The notes beneath the pieces were generated by a model. It was not told the DNA's origin, made no database searches, and saw nothing but the letters and a program-made list of their open reading frames with translations. DNA of 64,000 nt from Butyrivibrio sp. LB2008 (GTDB lineage: Bacteria > Bacillota > Clostridia > Lachnospirales > Lachnospiraceae), in assembly GCF_000621565.1 (NCBI RefSeq), contig NZ_KK211307.1:68743-132742 (forward strand), written 5' to 3'. Position numbers and translations under genes: made by a program. Position 1 is the stretch's first letter. Each line of letters starts with the position of its first letter. Of the stretch, positions 44,211 to 52,842 are shown piece after piece.

Positions 44211-44483
44211 TTAAATCTTTTCGAGTTTGACTTTATATCCTAAAGAATTAATTACTGCTATAAAAGTTTTGTAATTGATTTTTTCTGCAGTTTCAGTATT
44301 TCTAAGTTTCTGTATAACGGTAGGGGATACATCAGCTTTCTGTGCAAGTGATCTTACAGAGACGTTTTCTTCCTCCATTTTTTGTATTATGAACTCTGAA
44401 AGGAGGAATTCTTCATATTCCTTATCAAAAAGTTTCTTTTGTTCAGGGTTATCAGTTATAAATTGATCAAATGTAGATTTCAT
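44211..44483 (-). CDS. HigA-type XRE antitoxin
   Basis: A 90-residue protein with an HTH (VRSLAQKADVSPTVIQKLRN, ~40-60) and C-terminal VINSLGYKVKLEKI, typical of antitoxins that follow HigB-like toxin genes. It would bind the toxin and repress the operon. The ATG at 44483 is preferred, with AAAGGAG at a good distance. The gene follows the toxin in the order toxin-antitoxin seen for higBA. It appears intact while its toxin is broken. Confidence 0.75.
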   Translation of the reverse strand: MKSTFDQFITDNPEQKKLFDKEYEEFLLSEFIIQKMEEENVSVRSLAQKADVSPTVIQKLRNTETAEKINYKTFIAVINSLGYKVKLEKI

Positions 44484-44503
44484 ATTTAGGGGTGCTCCTT
44501 TCA

Positions 44504-44878
44504 TTACACATTATCTTGAGATGAGTTGTAATTGGCCATGTTTTTTAATGCAGTATCTTTTTTACTTTTTGGAAGCTTGTCGGATTTTTTTTGAAATGCA
44601 TTGGTAACTATTATTTTCTTTCCAACAAAGAAAAAACATAAATATCTGTCAGGTTGAGGTTTGAAAGCGTAAATACCGTCGCCTTCATTTCTGAATTTAG
44701 TCTTATCGAAAATTACTCCAAAATCTCCCATTTTTTTCACGAGCATAAGAAATTTTCGTTTTTGAGAATCTGATGATTCGAGGAAATATTCATATGCTTG
44801 ACTATAACCTTTTTTGTCATAATACCATTCAATGGTGTGGGATTCACCTTAGTAAATTAAGCAATTATCTTTATTCAT
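44504..44878 (-). pseudogene. HigB/RelE-like toxin gene with an early nonsense codon
   Basis: From an ATG at 44878 the frame reads MNKDNCLIY and meets TAA at 44849-44851, then stays open without shift to 44504 with EWYYDKKGYSQAYEYF, KKMGDFG and CFFFVGKKIIVTNAFQKKS. That is the shape of the phage-derived Gp49/HigB toxin family (mRNA endonucleases). A restart at the ATG at 44746 would lack the first ~44 residues. The antitoxin gene downstream is intact, so this is probably a decayed module. Confidence 0.65.
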
Positions 44879-45028
44879 ATATATAGCGTATCATAAATGT
44901 GGTACAAAGACAATATAAATATATTATGCGATGCAGGCCCCGTTTTTTGAGCAATATATTTATCTGAGAATCTCGTTCAAAACGCGACTAACTGTAATTA
45001 AGGATTATAGAACACAACTCATATATGC

Positions 45029-45259
45029 ATGCATACATATTGTACCAATATGGCCAGAGCAGGAATGAATCCTAAGACGCTACAATATCTGATGGGGCAT
45101 TCGGACATAAGCATCACGATGAACGTATACACCCATCTTGGGCTTAATGATGCAAAAGAAGAGATGATCAGGATGCAGGAGTTTAACATGGCAAGGGGAG
45201 AGCTAAGAAAAGAATCAAAGATACAACCACTTTCCCAGAAAGCGTTTAGAGTTGTGTGA
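45029..45259 (+). pseudogene. tyrosine recombinase (phage integrase) C-terminal fragment
   Basis: About 76 codons encode the catalytic end of a tyrosine integrase: HTYCTNMARAGMNPKTLQYL, then MGHSDISITMNVYTHLG, which has the His of GHS and the tyrosine nucleophile. The box II arginine that should precede HTYCT is replaced by the initiating Met, and nothing of the N-terminal or core-binding domains remains upstream. It is a relic of an integrated element and cannot be active. A terminator-like structured element follows at 45362. Confidence 0.85.
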
Positions 45260-45361
45260 GTGGGGAAGAAGGAAAAGATAAGGAAAAAAGGGGAAAGAAG
45301 ATAGGTGGGTAAAGAAAAAAGGATAGGGAGGCAAAGCGGATAGCCAAGCAATGTATCAAAT

Positions 45362-45416
45362 AGGCAGCCTTTTGGCGTGGGCAGGGAATTAAGCTCATTC
45401 CAGAGGCTGTTTTTTA
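45362..45416 (+). terminator. terminator-like structured element (type T, copy 1)
   Basis: GGCAGCCT pairs with AGGCTG around an inner GGAAT/ATTCC stem and runs into TTTTTT. The inner segment GGCAGGGAATTAAGCTCATT is identical in the copy at 47822. It lies after the integrase fragment and a purine-rich stretch (45262-45345). Confidence 0.65.
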
Positions 45417-45619
45417 TTGCGATTTGCAATTATAAGAAAATGATTATTTCGCTTTAATTGGGGCTTAATAATTGACTGGTAGAATAAGGTAAGTAATTGT
45501 TTGTATTAAATAAAATTACATGCTGTTGAATACGTTAAAAGAGTAACATTGTATCGCTTTTTACTATATGATGTGCTTACATTGTGATTAAGATTTTGAA
45601 AAGGGGCAATAGTGCGGCT

Positions 45620-47230
45620 ATGATAAGAAAGCTTTTAATAACCTTACTTATTATCACAATACCTGTAGTTTCTGGATGCAGCCAAAATACTGTAAAAACA
45701 CAAGCTGTAAATGGGAATGAATCACAAATTACAGATGGATTTGAAAAGGCTGAGTATAGCAAATATAATTCTTTAGCTAGTGAAAACGGATTAGCAGGCG
45801 CGCACATATACATCGAAGGTAAAATCACAGAAATTAACTCTGAAAATGAATTTTTTATTGTTAATACTAGCGATGGTGATTGGATAGTAGCTTTTCCTGG
45901 TGCTGGGGATACCTTCCGTACTAAGTTGGATTCATTTGCAAATCATAATGTTAGAGTGTTGGGAGACTATTTGGGATTGCAGCTTCAAATGAAAATACCG
46001 GGAATTACGCTAGCAAATCAAAACGCCATGGTTGTAAGTTTAGATGGGAATGATGAAAAGATAACGGCAATTGATTATGCTGAAAGTGGAATTAAAGAGA
46101 ACTGGACTTCTCCACAAATGGATAAAGAAAAAATAGTAGGAGACATAATATTTAAAGAACCATCTAATTGGAAAACTGAATCAAGCACTTCAGATGAAGG
46201 GGCGGAGAGAATATATTATTATCCATATGGCGATAATGCAGTTGGTTTAGTAATGGTCCAAATAGGTGACGATTCTGAAGATTTAAAATATGACTCTGTA
46301 CTGACTGGGTTAGTAAAAAAAGATGAGGATAGGATTGAGAGCGAATTTACTACAATTTCTGGTCAAAAGGGATTTTATGTAAAATACAAAACTCAAATAA
46401 ATGATAATCCCTATATTGTCAAATGTTATATGTTAAAAAGTGGAAAGAGTTTTTCAATGTTTTCCTTTGGCGAATTAAATACTTTATCTAAAAATATGGA
46501 TAAGTTTTCAGATAAATTCGTTTCATGGATAACGATCAAAAACTCGTTGGAATATGTTAAGTCTCATATTACTGTGCTTGATGATGCTACCCCGGTGATC
46601 TTTTATAAGTGCAAATATGAGGAAGCAGACAGTAATGATTTCTTCTTCTCTGCGTCAGGCATAGTAAAAGATATTTCCATAATAGGAGATAAAGTATCGA
46701 GTTTTAAATTTTGTGAAGTTGATAATAGTGGAGAATTATATGAATCCACAGTTTTTGTTGAGGGAAATGAAATAGGTATATCAAGGATAAAAAAAGGAGC
46801 TTCATATGAGATAAAAGGTTATGTTGATGAAGAAAAAGAGTTACATGTCTATGCATTTCAAGATATAGAGCTTGACTACAAAAATGAAGATCTGGAGCAG
46901 GTTTATAAAAACAATTGCTCATCATATACGTATGAACAAATTGCGAGAAATCCAGATAAAGTGTTAGGAGAAAAAGCTAAGTTATCAGGACGAGTTGTTC
47001 AAGTAATGCAAAATGGAAAGAAATTTACATTAAGAGTAGCACTTAAGAATAACTATAATAATGTTATATATGTCGAGTATGAAAAAAAGTCCGATGACGA
47101 GGACAACATTTTAGAAGATGACAACGTTGTAATATATGGGGAACTTTATGGGACAGAAACATATACTTCTGTGTTACAGGCATCTATAACTATTCCAAAA
47201 GTCGAGGCGGAATATATAGAAATCAAATAA
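45620..47230 (+). CDS. large predicted lipoprotein with OB-like domains
   Basis: A 536-residue protein with signal MIRKLLITLLIITIPVVSG then Cys. Residues ~55-120 (AHIYIEGKITEINSENEFFI) and ~450-535 (KLSGRVVQVMQNGKKFTLRV) look like OB-fold/tRNA_anti-type beta barrels, and the middle region (KEPSNWKTESS) is like PsbP/lipoprotein modules. No enzyme motif is seen. It is likely a surface protein encoded in accessory DNA. The ATG at 45620 suits the signal peptide; a GTG at 45584 is an alternative. Confidence 0.65.
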   Translation: MIRKLLITLLIITIPVVSGCSQNTVKTQAVNGNESQITDGFEKAEYSKYNSLASENGLAGAHIYIEGKITEINSENEFFIVNTSDGDWIVAFPGAGDTFRTKLDSFANHNVRVLGDYLGLQLQMKIPGITLANQNAMVVSLDGNDEKITAIDYAESGIKENWTSPQMDKEKIVGDIIFKEPSNWKTESSTSDEGAERIYYYPYGDNAVGLVMVQIGDDSEDLKYDSVLTGLVKKDEDRIESEFTTISGQKGFYVKYKTQINDNPYIVKCYMLKSGKSFSMFSFGELNTLSKNMDKFSDKFVSWITIKNSLEYVKSHITVLDDATPVIFYKCKYEEADSNDFFFSASGIVKDISIIGDKVSSFKFCEVDNSGELYESTVFVEGNEIGISRIKKGASYEIKGYVDEEKELHVYAFQDIELDYKNEDLEQVYKNNCSSYTYEQIARNPDKVLGEKAKLSGRVVQVMQNGKKFTLRVALKNNYNNVIYVEYEKKSDDEDNILEDDNVVIYGELYGTETYTSVLQASITIPKVEAEYIEIK

Positions 47231-47258
47231 TACAGTAATAATAAAGGGAGATTTATTT

Positions 47259-47795
47259 ATGCCAAGAATCCACTATACAGTTTATAGAAACAGTTCACTT
47301 GCCACCACAATTGACGTCATCGGCTCTTTTTCTGCAGGCATAGGTTTACTCTCATTATTAAGGATGCTATTTAAATGGGGATCCTACTATTTTTTTTCGA
47401 TACCTATTGATGTTCTGATTTTTATAACTATGTTATTTCTTGGAGTAGGTCTAAAATTTTTAGCATCAACTATTGCCAACAAGAAGCAGCGAAAAGAAAT
47501 CGAAAAAATGAGAATTGCTGAACAAATGAAGCGAGCAGAACGACAGAAAAAGTTTCTAACTAATGATGAAAAATCAATACTACTTACAGATTTGCAACAG
47601 CCGGACAGATCATACCTTACTCATTCAAATATTATGAAAGAATCAGATGATGAATATATAATAATATTCAATAATCAAGGATGTTATAAAAAATATATTG
47701 AAAATGATTTTTCTCGTCAAACTATTGTAGATTATTTCAAAAGAAAACTTGGTAATGAGGTAAAGATATATTTTCGCTTTGAACAACAATATTAA
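47259..47795 (+). CDS. membrane protein with coiled-coil, hypothetical
   Basis: A 178-residue protein with two hydrophobic helices (~20-40 and ~50-70), a highly charged helix (KKQRKEIEKMRIAEQMKRAE) and a soluble C-terminal domain with IIFNNQGCYKKYIEND. No known motif is visible. AAGGGAG precedes the ATG. It lies 28 bases after the lipoprotein gene and before a terminator, so the two form an operon. Function is unknown. Confidence 0.6.
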   Translation: MPRIHYTVYRNSSLATTIDVIGSFSAGIGLLSLLRMLFKWGSYYFFSIPIDVLIFITMLFLGVGLKFLASTIANKKQRKEIEKMRIAEQMKRAERQKKFLTNDEKSILLTDLQQPDRSYLTHSNIMKESDDEYIIIFNNQGCYKKYIENDFSRQTIVDYFKRKLGNEVKIYFRFEQQY

Positions 47796-47821
47796 GACAT
47801 ACGCAATAATAATGCACCAAA

Positions 47822-47877
47822 TAGGCAGCCTTCTGAACTGGGCAGGGAATTAAGCTCATTCTGGAAGGCTGCTTTTT
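47822..47877 (+). terminator. terminator-like structured element (type T, copy 2)
   Basis: GCAGCCTTC pairs with GAAGGCTGC, with the inner GGCAGGGAATTAAGCTCATT shared with copy 1 at 45362, followed by TTTTT. It lies between convergent genes. Confidence 0.75.
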
Positions 47878-47882
47878 AAGAG

Positions 47883-49289
47883 TTATTTATATGGTTCAAA
47901 GTGTTGCATATACTTTTCACATTCTTGAGGAGAAGATCCTGTAACCATAATGTATCCAATGTAATTATCATTAAAAATTATATATTCATATTCATATAAT
48001 GTGAGATGAGTATCAAAATTGATGGTTACAATGACACCTTTGTATTGTTTCTGACAAAAAATGCCAGAGATGTCGGATACGTTCACTTCTGTTGCATCAA
48101 GTTCTTTCTTTGTTTCTTCAGCGCTAACATAATCCAGTATGTTGAATTCATTAAAGATATCTTCGGTGAGTTTTCCGGTATATAGGATTCTGACAGAGAT
48201 TGTAGTTAATCCGTCTTCTGATTTTGCTAACATTTCTGATCGAGCAATACCATTTTGGATATCTCTGCATAAATCGGAGTAGAAGTCTGAAGAAGAAACT
48301 CCATCAAATTCTATCATCTCATCTTTAGTATTGTATTTTAGGTTATTTGGTAATTTTAATTTTATATTTAATGAGTGACTTATGAAGGATTGGTCGTTAT
48401 ATTCTGGTTGTATATAATTAAAGTTAGAAGGAGAACTGTCTTTTGCGGAGTTGTTTATTTCAGTTGTAGATTCACTTGTGCCGGTTGGCGTATTATCTGA
48501 AATAATGGAGCTGGTTTCAGTTACAATATATGATTTGCTTGTTGGAATTAAAATACAGTAAGCAAAAGAACTTATGATTGAAGCAACCAATATGCTTATG
48601 GTAACATAGCTGTATTTTTTATTAGGAGTATTGAACAGTTGCTTTCGATGTCTAAAATAGATGGAATTTATTATGATATGTATTGTGCCTGCTAAAATTT
48701 TTGTTACAGCATTTGATTGGACACTATAGTCGGCATAGAAAAATAAAAGTTCATTCAATGCGACAACTACAGTTATAGCAAAAAAGAAAATTAAATATAA
48801 AGGGGAGGATTGGATATATTTTCTTAAGCCATAATGAATACAACCAATGAGGGCTATCAAAAATAGTGTCATTAGAGCATTAAAGTAATATGCTAACGGA
48901 GTATCAGGCGCTCCAAAGTATGATAATAAATCAAATAATTGTGGAAGGCTTACTAAAATACTTGCTGGAAGAAAAAAATAGATTAAAAATATGAACCAGC
49001 CCATTTTTTTTGAGTAAGGATTATCACATTGATATGTTGGAGTTGAAGAAAGCTTATTACGCTCTTCAGTTTTATAAGAGACTGATTCATTTGTAATAGA
49101 ACTAATTGAAGCAGCTTTGTTATTATCGGCTCCTTCAGTGGGAAAGTCTGTGGCTGGGGGGACGGTAGTGGTTGGAGAGTTGATTTTTTCGTTGGTGGAA
49201 AAATATTTTGAAGAACAACCACAGTTTGGACAATAGTCGGCTCTAATCGAAATTTTTTTTCCACAATCGGGGCATCTGATTAAACTCAT
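47883..49289 (-). CDS. zinc-ribbon membrane protein, hypothetical
   Basis: A 468-residue protein. The first ~25 residues form a zinc ribbon (CPDCGKKISIRADYCPNCGC). After a Ser/Thr-rich linker come five or so transmembrane helices at ~95-255, then a Ser/Thr/Asn linker and a C-terminal extracellular domain of ~170 residues with no recognised motif. Zinc ribbon plus membrane helices is common in Firmicute proteins of unknown role. GGGAGA precedes the ATG. It is the only minus-strand gene in this part. Confidence 0.65.
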   Translation of the reverse strand: MSLIRCPDCGKKISIRADYCPNCGCSSKYFSTNEKINSPTTTVPPATDFPTEGADNNKAASISSITNESVSYKTEERNKLSSTPTYQCDNPYSKKMGWFIFLIYFFLPASILVSLPQLFDLLSYFGAPDTPLAYYFNALMTLFLIALIGCIHYGLRKYIQSSPLYLIFFFAITVVVALNELLFFYADYSVQSNAVTKILAGTIHIIINSIYFRHRKQLFNTPNKKYSYVTISILVASIISSFAYCILIPTSKSYIVTETSSIISDNTPTGTSESTTEINNSAKDSSPSNFNYIQPEYNDQSFISHSLNIKLKLPNNLKYNTKDEMIEFDGVSSSDFYSDLCRDIQNGIARSEMLAKSEDGLTTISVRILYTGKLTEDIFNEFNILDYVSAEETKKELDATEVNVSDISGIFCQKQYKGVIVTINFDTHLTLYEYEYIIFNDNYIGYIMVTGSSPQECEKYMQHFEPYK

Positions 49290-49484
49290 ATTAGCTGTCT
49301 CCCTTCTATATTACTGTATCGAGATGTAGTGAATAGTAAAGAACACATCTAAGTAGTTTTTTGGATGAAGTTGCATTTTTATTATAATGCTTTTGGATTG
49401 TGTATGACGAAAAAGTTTTAAATGCAATGTGGATTTTAGTAAAAAAAACTTCTTGATAAGTTTATTTATGCCTGTACATAATCA

Positions 49485-49795
49485 TGCAGCATGGGACAAT
49501 GCAATCCTGTGCTGCTTTTTATTTGCTTTTTTGCCAAAATACGGCACAATCCCAACTCCGAATATCTCCGAATGGCGAACCCAGGGTGACTACTTTATGA
49601 CTACCTTTCATGTCCATGATATTCCGAAATATTCCGTAATATTACACGATTGTGTTATTATTTTAATGTCGCGTGATAGAGTAAACACTTTTGTAATCCA
49701 CCGGTGGTGCGCATTTCAGCGAATAACTCGGAATATCAAGGAGTAGGAATATATGATTAAGATACTATTCGTCTGCCACGGCATACCCCTCTAAA
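49485..49795 (+). other. left att-like region: duplicated phosphatase promoter and 5' end
   Basis: This stretch is similar along its length to 56579-56879. In order it has a GCAGCA/TGCTGC terminator, two GACTAC repeats 11 bp apart (49588, 49599), TCCGAAT-rich sequence and a truncated phosphatase start at 49753 (MIKILFVCHG, stopping at 49794). The last 18 bases of identity, 49766-49783, cover the P-loop codons. Two TTAACCCC repeats 11 bp apart (49848, 49859) follow. The layout fits a tyrosine-integrase attachment site. Confidence 0.7.
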
Positions 49796-49932
49796 AACTC
49801 TTGAAACCTGCATGAATACTGAGTTTCGACTTTTGCGTGATATAGCTTTAACCCCCGTTTAACCCCTGTTTTTTAGGGTAAATAATCTCATTTTATAATT
49901 AAGAAAAAACGAAGAAACACATGATTTTTGCG

Positions 49933-50063
49933 CTACATAGAGCAGTTATTCGAATGGATAGCTGTTCATTTTTTTAAAACGGCATATGTTATGAGAAGAT
50001 GTGACGCTATGAAAAGTGAGCTTACATAGAACAGCTATTTCGAAAAAGGTAGCTGTTCTTTTA
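49933..50063 (+). terminator. two tandem terminator-like hairpins sharing a motif
   Basis: GAGCAGTTAT/ATAGCTGTTC followed by a T-run (49940-49975), and GAACAGCTA/TAGCTGTTC followed by TTTTATT (50029-50063). Both open with TACATAGA. A third, half copy (TTACATAGAACAGTTAT) lies at 51093 after the nuclease gene, so the motif brackets that gene. Confidence 0.6.
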
Positions 50064-50133
50064 TTCTATGACCTTAAAGGATATGATAAAATCTGTTATT
50101 AGATAGTAGTGAAAAAAGAGGGTGCTAATACTT

Positions 50134-51073
50134 ATGGAAAAGAACGATATAATTTTGAACACAAATAGAGATATAGCTAGCGAGGATACATATAAAGCAG
50201 TTCGCGGATATGTTGTTGATGCACAGAAACAGGTTACTGTAGCTGTAAACTCTGCGATGGTTATTGCATATTGGAATATTTGGTAAGCAAATTTATGAGG
50301 CTTGTGGCGAAAACGAACGTGCTGAGTATGGAAAACAGCTTCTCAAATACTTGTCGGATAAGTTGACGCGGGAATTCGGCAAGGGATTTGATGAAAGTAA
50401 TTTACGTAATATGCGTCGTTTTTATAATATATTTCCAATTCGTGACGCATTGCGTCCTGAATTGAGTTGGACTCGTTATCGAAGCCTTATGCGTGTAGAA
50501 GATGAAGAAGCGCGTGCATTTTACTTTGATGAGGCTGTAAAGTGTGGTTGGAGTTCCAGACAGTTAGATAGACAGATTAATTCTTTTTATTATCAAAGAA
50601 TTTTGGCAAGTAAAGATAAGAAGAGCGTTTCAGAAGAGATTAATGAATTAGAGCCAAAACCAGAATATGAAAAAATCATAAAAGATCCATACGTTCTAGA
50701 ATTTTTAGATTTACCGGCAAATGAACATTTTTATGTTGAAGGACGTCATTTTTATATTGATTTGGTTTTCTACAATTATATTCTAAAGTGCTTTGTGCTC
50801 ATAGATTTAAAAATTGGGGACTTGACTCATCAAGATTTAGGGCAAATGCAGATGTATGTAAATTATTACACTCGTAATATGATGAATGAAGGGGATAATC
50901 CTCCAATTGGAATTGTATTATGTGCAGATAAGAGCGACACACTTGTAGAATATACTTTGCCGGAAGACAATAAGCAGATTTTTGCTGCAAAGTATTTGCC
51001 GTACATGCCAACAAAAGATGAACTTAAACGTGAATTGAATATTGAGGATTTCGAGAAGAAAGACGTAGATTAA
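50134..51073 (+). pseudogene. YhcG/DUF1016-type PD-(D/E)XK nuclease, frameshifted and internally deleted
   Basis: From the ATG at 50134 the frame reads to a stop at ~50283 (AYWNIW); removing one T from TTT at 50279-50281 restores AYWNIGKQIYEACGENER and the frame to 51073. The C-terminal nuclease part keeps HFYIDLVFYNYI and VLIDLKIG. Between DLPANEHFY and VEGRHFY about 40 residues that I expect from the family are missing. The product is a DNA nuclease found in defence and mobile regions, here disabled twice. Confidence 0.7.
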
Positions 51074-51200
51074 TCAATTAAAATAGTCCCGATTACATAG
51101 AACAGTTATCTCAAAACTGAGGTATCGAGGATACGGAGTTCATAAGAAAAAACACCAGGATGGGAAAAGTTTATAAAGAAATGGGAAGGGTGAGAATTAA

Positions 51201-52286
51201 GTGAAGGTAAGTGAGAATCTGAATTTATTGGGAAAAATCATATTATTGTTTTTGCTGCTTTGTTGTACCTTTGGCCTTATCGGATGCGGTTATACTCCTG
51301 AGGAGATTGCAACAATCAATTCGTATAAGACTCAAGGGGAAAGAAATGCAATTAATTATATACAGCAAAAATATGGCTTTACTCCAACTGTTACAGAGGT
51401 GGAAAACCAATATGGTGAGGGCGGCCCAATCCCAGATTTTACACCCATGCCAAATGGTTCGGTATTGGTCACTATGAATTATAACGGTAAAGAGTTTAAA
51501 GTAGAGATTACCGGAGAACAGGAATCACTTGATGGTGCGGATGATTATCAAAAAGAAGAAATTCTCATTTATCTTAATGCTCATATTAAAGAAGACTATC
51601 CAATGGTTGAAGAGGCGGTGTTCTATTATTTTGAAAAAGACGACCACTTCTTTTCTCCACTTTTCACCGGTGATAATTTTTATGATTATGTAAAAGATTC
51701 GTATGTTGTTTTAAAAATATGTAATAAGCAGGTTACAGATTTTCCACTTAATGCCTTTGTGTCTGATGTACAGTGTGAATCGGTAAATATCATAGATTAT
51801 AAGGATAAAGAGAAAATGCCGCTTATGTTTAATTCCGGTATATGTACTTTATCGAAAGGACCTGATATGGATACAATCTTACCTTATATCGATCAATATC
51901 TGTATTATGACAGATTTAATACTGAGGAGCCTTATGCAAAAAACGTTTACACCAAATATGATAAGGATTTTGTTGTTTGTACGCTTGAAGACGAAAATGT
52001 TATTGTCAGTGAAGAAAAAATGACTGCAGCTGATTTCGTAAAGAGAATTGGTTTAAGATATGTGTCGTCTTATAAAATACAGTCAAATGCTGAAGAAGTA
52101 TATGTCTACATTCCTCATGATATGGTGAAGAATAATGAGAAAATTGTGGTCTACGCCGGAAAATATGAGACTTTATCGTATGAAAGCCTTGACTATACTT
52201 ATTTTGATAATTTTGTGATCAAAAATGATCATGATAATTTTGAGACCTCTTTTACATTCAAGATTTATGCCAAGAAAGACAAATAA
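51201..52286 (+). CDS. predicted lipoprotein, unknown function
   Basis: A 361-residue protein with a hydrophobic start and lipobox LIGC at ~residues 26-29. The start is GTG at 51201 with GGAAGGGTG ten bases upstream. The mature part is acidic and Tyr-rich with a repetitive alpha/beta feel (EEILIYLNAHIKEDYPMVEE). No catalytic site is recognised. It is followed by a clear terminator and lies inside the block bounded by the two phosphatase att-like regions. Function is unknown. Confidence 0.65.
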   Translation: MKVSENLNLLGKIILLFLLLCCTFGLIGCGYTPEEIATINSYKTQGERNAINYIQQKYGFTPTVTEVENQYGEGGPIPDFTPMPNGSVLVTMNYNGKEFKVEITGEQESLDGADDYQKEEILIYLNAHIKEDYPMVEEAVFYYFEKDDHFFSPLFTGDNFYDYVKDSYVVLKICNKQVTDFPLNAFVSDVQCESVNIIDYKDKEKMPLMFNSGICTLSKGPDMDTILPYIDQYLYYDRFNTEEPYAKNVYTKYDKDFVVCTLEDENVIVSEEKMTAADFVKRIGLRYVSSYKIQSNAEEVYVYIPHDMVKNNEKIVVYAGKYETLSYESLDYTYFDNFVIKNDHDNFETSFTFKIYAKKDK

Positions 52287-52301
52287 TATTTTTTTCAAAT
52301 C

Positions 52302-52346
52302 AGCCCTAACATGGTAAGACATATCTTGCCTTATTAGGGCTTTTTT
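52302..52346 (+). terminator. intrinsic terminator
   Basis: AGCCCTAA/TTAGGGCT with an inner GGTAAGA/TCTTGCC stem and a run of T, downstream of the lipoprotein gene. Confidence 0.85.
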
Positions 52347-52360
52347 ATTGTAGATAATAT

Positions 52361-52691
52361 TAGTGTTTAAAGGAGATAAATACCATGAAGTTGGGAATCG
52401 TTATTTGAAGTCCTATTTCATATATCTCCATAAAGAGCCATAAAACTCTATGAAACTGCATATTTACTGGGCTCGTGGTAATTTGTTCTCACATGTAACT
52501 TGTTATAAATTATTATAATTTATAGAAAAATGGTACTCCAGTGGTACTCGGTATGGTACTCGATATTCGGGAGACCAAGAAAAAATATCAACATTATTTC
52601 ATTTTGTAACAAGCTATATTGAGACCCAAGTTAGCAGATAAAAAAACAGCATCGGATAGTCAAATTATGCTCATTCCGTAAGGCTGTTTTT
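52361..52691 (+). other. second att-like scar with 11-bp-spaced repeats and a terminator
   Basis: A ribosome binding site (AAAGGAG) and a seven-codon start MKLGIVI at 52385-52408 break off at TGA, like a truncated gene 5' end. It is followed by TAAAACTCTATGAAACTGCA, similar to TAAAAACTCTTGAAACCTGC after the left att core (49792). Three GGTACTC repeats at 52532, 52543 and 52555 are 11-12 bp apart. A stem AAAAACAGC/GGCTGTTTTT (52642-52691) ends the stretch. No intact gene is present. Confidence 0.5.
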
Positions 52692-52842
52692 ATTGTGTAT
52701 TTTTGGGAGGATTACCATTTTTATATTTGCATCCCCAGGGGATACAGGCTCTTGAAGAAAGATAATTTTTCGTGATAATATGTTAAAAGCATATTTATAA
52801 TTGAAAAACGATTTACGGAAAATAGATAGGAGAAGAAGTAAT

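Noticed and set aside
45029..45259. Functional integrase
   Set aside because: Only the last ~76 codons remain and the box II arginine is missing.
49429..49746. 105-residue gene
   Set aside because: The frame runs through the terminator, the 11-bp-spaced repeats and the promoter zone shared with 56579-56879; the matching region there is not coding.
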